Assembly (NCBI GenBank): GCA_031286165.1
Contig: JAITUU010000012.1
Coordinates: 1 to 45,498, forward strand
DNA: 45,498 nucleotides
Source of the DNA: Bacteroidales bacterium
Lineage (GTDB): Bacteria; Bacteroidota; Bacteroidia; Bacteroidales; UBA1715
Direction of reading: 5' to 3'
Positions 41,505 to 45,498 of the stretch are shown piece after piece. Every line of letters starts with the position of its first letter. The stretch's first letter is position 1. The position numbers were made by a program, and so were the translations under genes. The notes beneath the pieces are model-generated. The model searched no databases. It had not been told where the DNA came from and saw nothing but the letters and a program-made list of their open reading frames with translations.

Positions 41505-42725
41505 ATGGAAACGCAAAAACAAGTAGCAACAGAAAAAATCAAGGCGCATTTGCAAATGCTTTGCACCACGATTGGCGAACGCGCCGTAGGCAGCGCAAAC
41601 AATAGAAAAGCAACCGACTATGTGCATCGAACAGTGCAAAATTTCGGCTGGGAAGTGGAAAAAACCGAACTTGCGGTAATGGATTGGACTACCGATGGCG
41701 CAACTCTTGCCTGCGGCGAACAATCGTTTGAGGTGTTTGCTTCGCCTTATTCGCTTGGTGGCGAAGTCGTGGGCGAATTGCTTGCCATAGACACGCTTCA
41801 GAAATTGGAGCAAGCGGAAATCTCTGGAAAAATCGTGCTGTTGTATGGCGAAATTGCCGCACAGCAGATTATGCCCAAAAACTTTCCCTTTTGGAATCCC
41901 GAAGAGCACCAACACCTTGTGTCGCTTTTGGAAGGCGGCAAAGCACTCTCCATTATTACCGCTACGGCGCGAAATGCGGCGTTGGCAGGCGGCGTGTATC
42001 CCTTCCCTATGTTCGAGGACGGCGATTTTGACCTTCCGAACGTGTTTATGAAAGACAGCGAAGGCGAAAAATTGCTCGCCTGCGCAGGGCACACTATCAC
42101 GCTGATTTCCAATGTAAATCGTATTCCCGAAACGGCATACAACCTTGTGGCACGAAAAAATTCCTCCGCTCCCGAACGAATAGTGCTTTCGGCACACATA
42201 GACACCAAAAAAGGCACGCCCGGTGCGTTAGACAACGGCACAGGCGTAGCCGCACTGCTTGCGTTGGCGGAATTGCTGCAAAACCTTTTGCCGAAATACA
42301 CGATTGAATTGGCATTTTTCAACGGCGAAGATTACTACAACGTGCCGGGACAAATGAAATATATGGAGCAAAATTTCGGGAAATTCGGCAACATTGCGCT
42401 CAATATCAACATTGACGGCGCAGGTTACAAAGAGGGAAAAACGGCATTTTCGCCCTTCAATGTGCCCGAAAACGTGGAGGCTGTTTTTCAAAACGTATTG
42501 GCAGAAAATCCCGAAATTACCGAAGGCGCACCGTGGTATCAAGGCGACCACAGTATGTTTTTGCAGCAAGGCGTGCCGGCTATTGCCGTGTGTTCGCAGT
42601 GGTTTTTGGAAAATATGACCACACAAACCATTACCCACACGCCGCAGGACAACCTGAGCATAGTAAACCCGGAGCGTGTGGCAGAAGTGGCGTTGGCGAT
42701 TGCGGAATTGCTTGCGAACGTGTAG
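41505..42725 (+). CDS. M28-family zinc aminopeptidase
   Basis: 406 residues without a convincing signal peptide, so probably cytoplasmic. It has a PA-like insert in the first half and the M28 metal ligands in order: AHIDTKKGTPGALDNGTGVA (His, Asp), FFNGEDYYNVPGQMKYM (Glu pair reduced to ED), NINIDGAGYKEG (Asp) and GDHSMFLQQGVP (His). It removes N-terminal residues from peptides. Start at 41505 is set by the -7 box and the conserved METQKQ beginning. 42726-43024, about 300 bases after it, holds no gene; it contains a -7-like box at 42943-42950 (TATTTTTG) and promoter module B. Confidence 0.85.
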   Translation: METQKQVATEKIKAHLQMLCTTIGERAVGSANNRKATDYVHRTVQNFGWEVEKTELAVMDWTTDGATLACGEQSFEVFASPYSLGGEVVGELLAIDTLQKLEQAEISGKIVLLYGEIAAQQIMPKNFPFWNPEEHQHLVSLLEGGKALSIITATARNAALAGGVYPFPMFEDGDFDLPNVFMKDSEGEKLLACAGHTITLISNVNRIPETAYNLVARKNSSAPERIVLSAHIDTKKGTPGALDNGTGVAALLALAELLQNLLPKYTIELAFFNGEDYYNVPGQMKYMEQNFGKFGNIALNINIDGAGYKEGKTAFSPFNVPENVEAVFQNVLAENPEITEGAPWYQGDHSMFLQQGVPAIAVCSQWFLENMTTQTITHTPQDNLSIVNPERVAEVALAIAELLANV

Positions 42726-42959
42726 AGACATTGATAATACGGATAATACAGATTTACACCGATAAAAAGGAGTTAGGTCTGTATTTTCTATTGTATATTT
42801 TAAAAAAAAACACTATTTTGCTGATTATCAGTAGTTTTTTTGCGATAGGTTCAACAATTTTCTCTCGGTTTTTCGCCGGTCATTATTTCCAATAGTGAAA
42901 ACTGCCGTGATTTTTGTCGAAATTGATTCAGCGTAATTGTTCTATTTTTGCAGTACCCC

Positions 42960-42995
42960 GAAATACCTTGTTTGAGGGATTTTCACTACCTTTGC
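42960..42995 (+). promoter_or_regulatory. promoter module B (36 bases), upstream of the small membrane protein gene
   Basis: GAAATACCTTGTTTG ... CTACCTTTGC with the -7 box TACCTTTG at 42987-42994. It is the second copy of the module at 40504-40539 and would give a leader of about 25 bases for the gene at 43025. Confidence 0.55.
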
Positions 42996-43024
42996 TCGCA
43001 AATACAATTTAAAACTCATGTAAC

Positions 43025-43492
43025 ATGAAAGGAAACACCGCGTTTTTTCTAAAAATAATTGTTGCTCACGTCTTTACCTATACCTTGTGCGGAATCGTGT
43101 TTATGAATGTATTCAGTTATTGGGGCTGGATACATGAACAAGATAATTGGCGCGATACCAATAGTATAATTATACATCTTGCACCTGTTTTTCAAATAGT
43201 GAGAGGTGTTTTATATTGTATTGTACTTTTTTTAATAAAAGATACAATCGTATATTCAAAATACGGCATACTGAAATTATTTTTGATAATGATTATTCTT
43301 GGAATATTTAATACGCCCGGAATATCACCCGGCTCAATAGAAGGCTTTATTTACACAATAGACAACAAACCAATACATATAAAAATAGGCGGAATGATAG
43401 AAATAATGACACAAAATCTGTTGTTTTGCATCATTGTGTGCACCCAATGGAAAAGGCTGAAAATCAGGGTATTCAACAAGAAAACTGTATAA
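43025..43492 (+). CDS. small polytopic membrane protein, unknown function
   Basis: 155 residues with four predicted membrane segments (IIVAHVFTYTLCGIVFMNVF, IVRGVLYCIVLFLIKDTIV, YGILKLFLIMIILGIF, LLFCIIVCTQ) and a loop ISPGSIEGFIYTI before the third/fourth. No family recognised. Preceded by promoter module B and directly followed by a 29-base repeat. Confidence 0.7.
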   Translation: MKGNTAFFLKIIVAHVFTYTLCGIVFMNVFSYWGWIHEQDNWRDTNSIIIHLAPVFQIVRGVLYCIVLFLIKDTIVYSKYGILKLFLIMIILGIFNTPGISPGSIEGFIYTIDNKPIHIKIGGMIEIMTQNLLFCIIVCTQWKRLKIRVFNKKTV

Positions 43493-43519
43493 AACGCCAC
43501 CATGATGGTAATTGACGGA
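43491..43519. repeat. left copy of 29-base direct repeat (amidohydrolase start)
   Basis: AAAACGCCACCATGATGGTA then ATTGACGGA. It equals 45063-45091 but for one base and encodes MMVIDG, the first residues of an amidohydrolase, followed here by ATA TAG. The copy overlaps the stop of the membrane-protein gene. Confidence 0.8.
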
Positions 43520-43536
43520 ATATAGTTGCGGGGAAT

Positions 43537-43692
43537 ATGGCGCAGCAGCACCCCGACCACATTATTCAGGCATATTGGGTCAATCCGTTGGACGAAAATT
43601 GCGAGAATGATTGGCAAGAAATCTACGATTTACTGAAACAAGAATTAAACAACACCTCAATATTGCGAAATCAATTTCGTAGAAAACACTGA
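43537..43692 (+). CDS. small reading frame, possible gene fragment
   Basis: 51 residues starting MAQQHPDHIIQAYWVNPLDE, with a helix-like tail NDWQEIYDLLKQELNN. The segment has the codon look of a real protein but I do not recognise a family. It directly follows the broken amidohydrolase start, so this stretch may be a patchwork of gene remnants. Confidence 0.35.
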   Translation: MAQQHPDHIIQAYWVNPLDENCENDWQEIYDLLKQELNNTSILRNQFRRKH

Positions 43693-43697
43693 TTTGT

Positions 43698-43762
43698 CGA
43701 AATAGTTTTCGTGAAAAATAGTAATTTGACGAATTGTATTTCGATAAATTGTTGTATCTTTG
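43698..43762 (+). promoter_or_regulatory. promoter and paired CGAA-TTTCG operators of the ATPase gene
   Basis: TTG (43734-43736), 18-base spacer and TATCTTTG (43755-43762). Two similar imperfect palindromes, CGAAATAGTTTTCG (43698-43711) and CGAATTGTATTTCG (43730-43743), are 32 bases apart (three helical turns); the second covers the -33 element, so a bound repressor would block the promoter. No regulator gene is evident beside it. Confidence 0.5.
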
Positions 43763-43780
43763 CAGTAAATAATTGGAAGC

Positions 43781-45049
43781 ATGGAACAAACAATCATTGC
43801 ACAAAATCCACATTGGTCGGGAAAGCGATATGTGAATTTAGAAGGACGGAAGATATTTGAACGATTGAAAACTAATCTGCAAACAAAACATATTCAAATA
43901 CTTACGGGTATTCGGCGAAGCGGAAAATCCACTTTGTTTGCTATGCTTATCAACGAATTGATGAACGAAAATAAACCGAAATCTATTCTGAAATTGAACT
44001 TGGACAACCCGATGTTTTTTGAAGTTTGGGACAATCCGGCACTTTTGTACTCTCTTGTGCAGACGGCTGAGAAAATTACCGGCGAAAAAGTGAACTATCT
44101 GTTTTTGGACGAAGTGCAAGTGGTAGATAAGTGGGAAACCTTTGTGAAAGGAGTGTATGATACCCAAACGTTTAAGAAAATTTTTGTAACCGGTTCAAAC
44201 TCTTCGTTTTTGCAAAACGAATACGCTACGTTTTTGTCGGGCAGATATTTGGCAAATACCGTTTTTTCCTATTCGTTTGCCGAAATACTGAAACACAACG
44301 ACATACACTCGTATTTTGACTTGGTGAGCCACACACCCAAAGTGTTGCAGTTGCTCGACCTGTGTTTGGAGTGGGGGTGTTTTCCCGAAATTGTGGCAAC
44401 CAAAAACGAAGAGATAAAAACCAATCTTCTCAACAGTTATTTCGATTCGATTATTATGAAAGATTGCGTGTCGCGCTACCAAATTGCCGATATTGCGACC
44501 TTCAAAAAAATGTTGCTTTACAGCATTTCCAATATCGGGTCGGTTTTTTCGTATAAAAGTTTGGGAGCGGCAGTGGGCACGAATGAAAATACGGCAAAAA
44601 AATACATTAACATATTGAACGACAGTTACATACTGAGCGATGTTTCTAATTTCGCGTTTTCGCTGAAAGAGAACGTGCGCAACAGCCACAAACTATATGC
44701 AGCCGACAACGGGATTATCAACGCGACTTCCTATCGTTTTTGGGACAACAAGGCGAAACTTTTCGAGAATTTTGTATTCAACGAACTGCAAAAACAGCAA
44801 TTTGACGAAATTACCTTTGCCAACAACAGCGGCGAATGTGATTTTGTGGTAAAAAAAGGGTCTGAATTTATTGCCATTCAGATTTGTTTCGCACTCACGC
44901 CTGAAAACACGAAACGTGAATTTGGCGGTTTTGCTACCATAGAAAACAATGCTGCCATCAGTCAAAAAATAATTCTAACTTACAACCAAGAAATGCCGGG
45001 CGAAGGCGTTACGGTGCTGCCTGCGTGGAAGTTTTTTGGAAAAGAATAA
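43781..45049 (+). CDS. AAA (AAA_14/DUF4143) ATPase
   Basis: 422 residues. N-terminal AAA domain with Walker A GIRRSGKST (about 44-52) and Walker B YLFLDEVQ (about 107-114); a DUF4143 C-terminal domain with KLFENFVFNELQK and a nuclease-like core GECDFVVKKGSEFIAIQICF. Such ATPases are abundant in Bacteroidota; some are in mobile or defence settings but the function is unknown. It lies between two 29-base direct repeats and has a promoter with paired palindromes. Confidence 0.88.
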   Translation: MEQTIIAQNPHWSGKRYVNLEGRKIFERLKTNLQTKHIQILTGIRRSGKSTLFAMLINELMNENKPKSILKLNLDNPMFFEVWDNPALLYSLVQTAEKITGEKVNYLFLDEVQVVDKWETFVKGVYDTQTFKKIFVTGSNSSFLQNEYATFLSGRYLANTVFSYSFAEILKHNDIHSYFDLVSHTPKVLQLLDLCLEWGCFPEIVATKNEEIKTNLLNSYFDSIIMKDCVSRYQIADIATFKKMLLYSISNIGSVFSYKSLGAAVGTNENTAKKYINILNDSYILSDVSNFAFSLKENVRNSHKLYAADNGIINATSYRFWDNKAKLFENFVFNELQKQQFDEITFANNSGECDFVVKKGSEFIAIQICFALTPENTKREFGGFATIENNAAISQKIILTYNQEMPGEGVTVLPAWKFFGKE

Positions 45050-45062
45050 AGTCAAACAATAA

Positions 45063-45091
45063 AAAACGCTACCATGATGGTAATTGACGGA
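45063..45091. repeat. right copy of 29-base direct repeat
   Basis: AAAACGCTACCATGATGGTA then ATTGACGGA; one mismatch to 43491-43519. It contains the start of the broken amidohydrolase gene. Confidence 0.8.
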
Positions 45092-45387
45092 CACGCGCAC
45101 GCTTGCCTATTTTCATTCACCTCTACACCAAAGAGCAAAGTCGTAGATTGGCACGCATTTCAAACGAATTTCCCGATACGGCGTTTATTGTGGCACATTT
45201 GATTGGTTTTGAAGATATTGCAGGAATAAGCCGTAGCGAAAACGTTTGTTTTGACCTATCTGCACCGCAACTGATTTCGCAAAAACGGATAGAAAATGCG
45301 CTGCAAACCGTTGGCAGCAAACGACTTTTTATTGGTTCAGACACGCCGTATGGCAGCAATAATCTCGCAATAAATCTTGAAACCTGA
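45074..45387 (+). pseudogene. amidohydrolase (PF04909-like), internally deleted and frameshifted
   Basis: Starts as MMVIDGHAHA, the HxH metal motif of a metal-dependent hydrolase, then jumps directly to the middle of the domain in another frame (LPIFIHLYTKEQSRRLARIS, EFPDTAFIVAHLIGFEDIA, KRLFIGSDTPYGSNN). The catalytic HxH (45089-45097) and the later His and Asp are present but the 120-200 residues that should lie between are missing, so the gene is not functional. The direct repeat at its start suggests the gene once extended where the ATPase gene now sits, or was rearranged by recombination between the repeats. Confidence 0.75.
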
Positions 45388-45393
45388 GTTCGA

Positions 45394-45498
45394 TTAATAA
45401 AACAATGCTAATTGAGTAGATTTTTGATTGGTTTGATATGTAATAGCCGGTTTTTTTGGCAAAAAACAATATGCAATCAATCCTGCAATAAGATTTGA
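45394..45498 (-). CDS. C-terminal end of a gene that runs off the window
   Basis: The minus strand is open from the window end to a TAA at 45394-45396, reading SNLIAGLIAYCFLPKKPAIT and a polar tail TYQTNQKSTQLALFY. It looks like a membrane segment followed by a tail. It converges on the amidohydrolase remnant. Too short to assign. Confidence 0.4.
   Translation of the reverse strand, partial: SNLIAGLIAYCFLPKKPAITYQTNQKSTQLALFY

Noticed and set aside
43491..45091. composite transposon
   Set aside because: No transposase or inverted ends; the repeats are direct, 29 bases and coincide with a gene start.

Overview
The window is a stretch of a chromosome from the phylum Bacteroidota, most likely an anaerobic, Bacteroidales-like organism. 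The signs are SAQ- and AQ-ending signal peptides, a type IX secretion (T9SS) sorting tail, the gene order coaX / outer-membrane protein / lptC, the compact operon rpsF-rpsR-rplI, a DUF4294 protein, repeated promoters with the Bacteroidota -7 box TAnnTTTG, and a general lack of Shine-Dalgarno sequences. It is AT-rich and gene-dense, with short leaders and many 1-8 base overlaps (TAATG, ATGA).

Layout. 1-1700: the end of an ADP-ribosyltransferase domain faces a two-gene operon with an ADP-ribosylglycohydrolase. 1800-31600 is mostly core genome: coaX, an outer-membrane barrel, lptC; rpsF-rpsR-rplI; the potassium system trkA-trkH; a T9SS-secreted vWA/MBG protein with a small barrel protein; miaB; initiator tRNA; a TlpA-like thioredoxin protein and a lipoprotein; ilvE-pepP-MATE; a polyprenol-phosphate mannose synthase-like GT2; DUF2520-kdsC-ubiA family-maf; a SiaC-like protein; amidase and MlaD/MCE protein divergent from lptD. 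A DUF3791/DUF3990 ADP-ribosyltransferase pair (21.5-22.5 kb) interrupts this core. 31600-38070 is an accessory defence island: two tandem DNA methylase genes, a truncated YhcG/DUF1016 nuclease and a GIY-YIG/SF2 helicase, with palindromes and repeats. 38070-40450 encodes a CooS-type CO dehydrogenase homologue lacking one C-cluster cysteine and carrying a His-rich N-terminus, next to a tiny His-rich membrane protein. 40500-45498: an EamA transporter, an M28 peptidase, a small membrane protein, an AAA/DUF4143 ATPase between two 29-base direct repeats, and a wrecked amidohydrolase gene.

How the genes work together: lptC, lptD, kdsC and the MlaD protein serve the LPS outer membrane and its lipid traffic. 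trkA and trkH form one potassium uptake system. Three proteins (ART fragment plus ARH, and the DUF3990 protein) concern ADP-ribosylation and look like toxin/antitoxin or immunity modules. The defence island looks like a multi-subunit restriction-modification system.

The most notable signals are the deviant CO dehydrogenase, intergenic repeats that have become part of protein-coding sequence in three genes (helicase, prenyltransferase, methylase), a 147-base nested palindrome ahead of the restriction locus, and a fused ART toxin. No rRNA, CRISPR array or recognisable transposase was seen.
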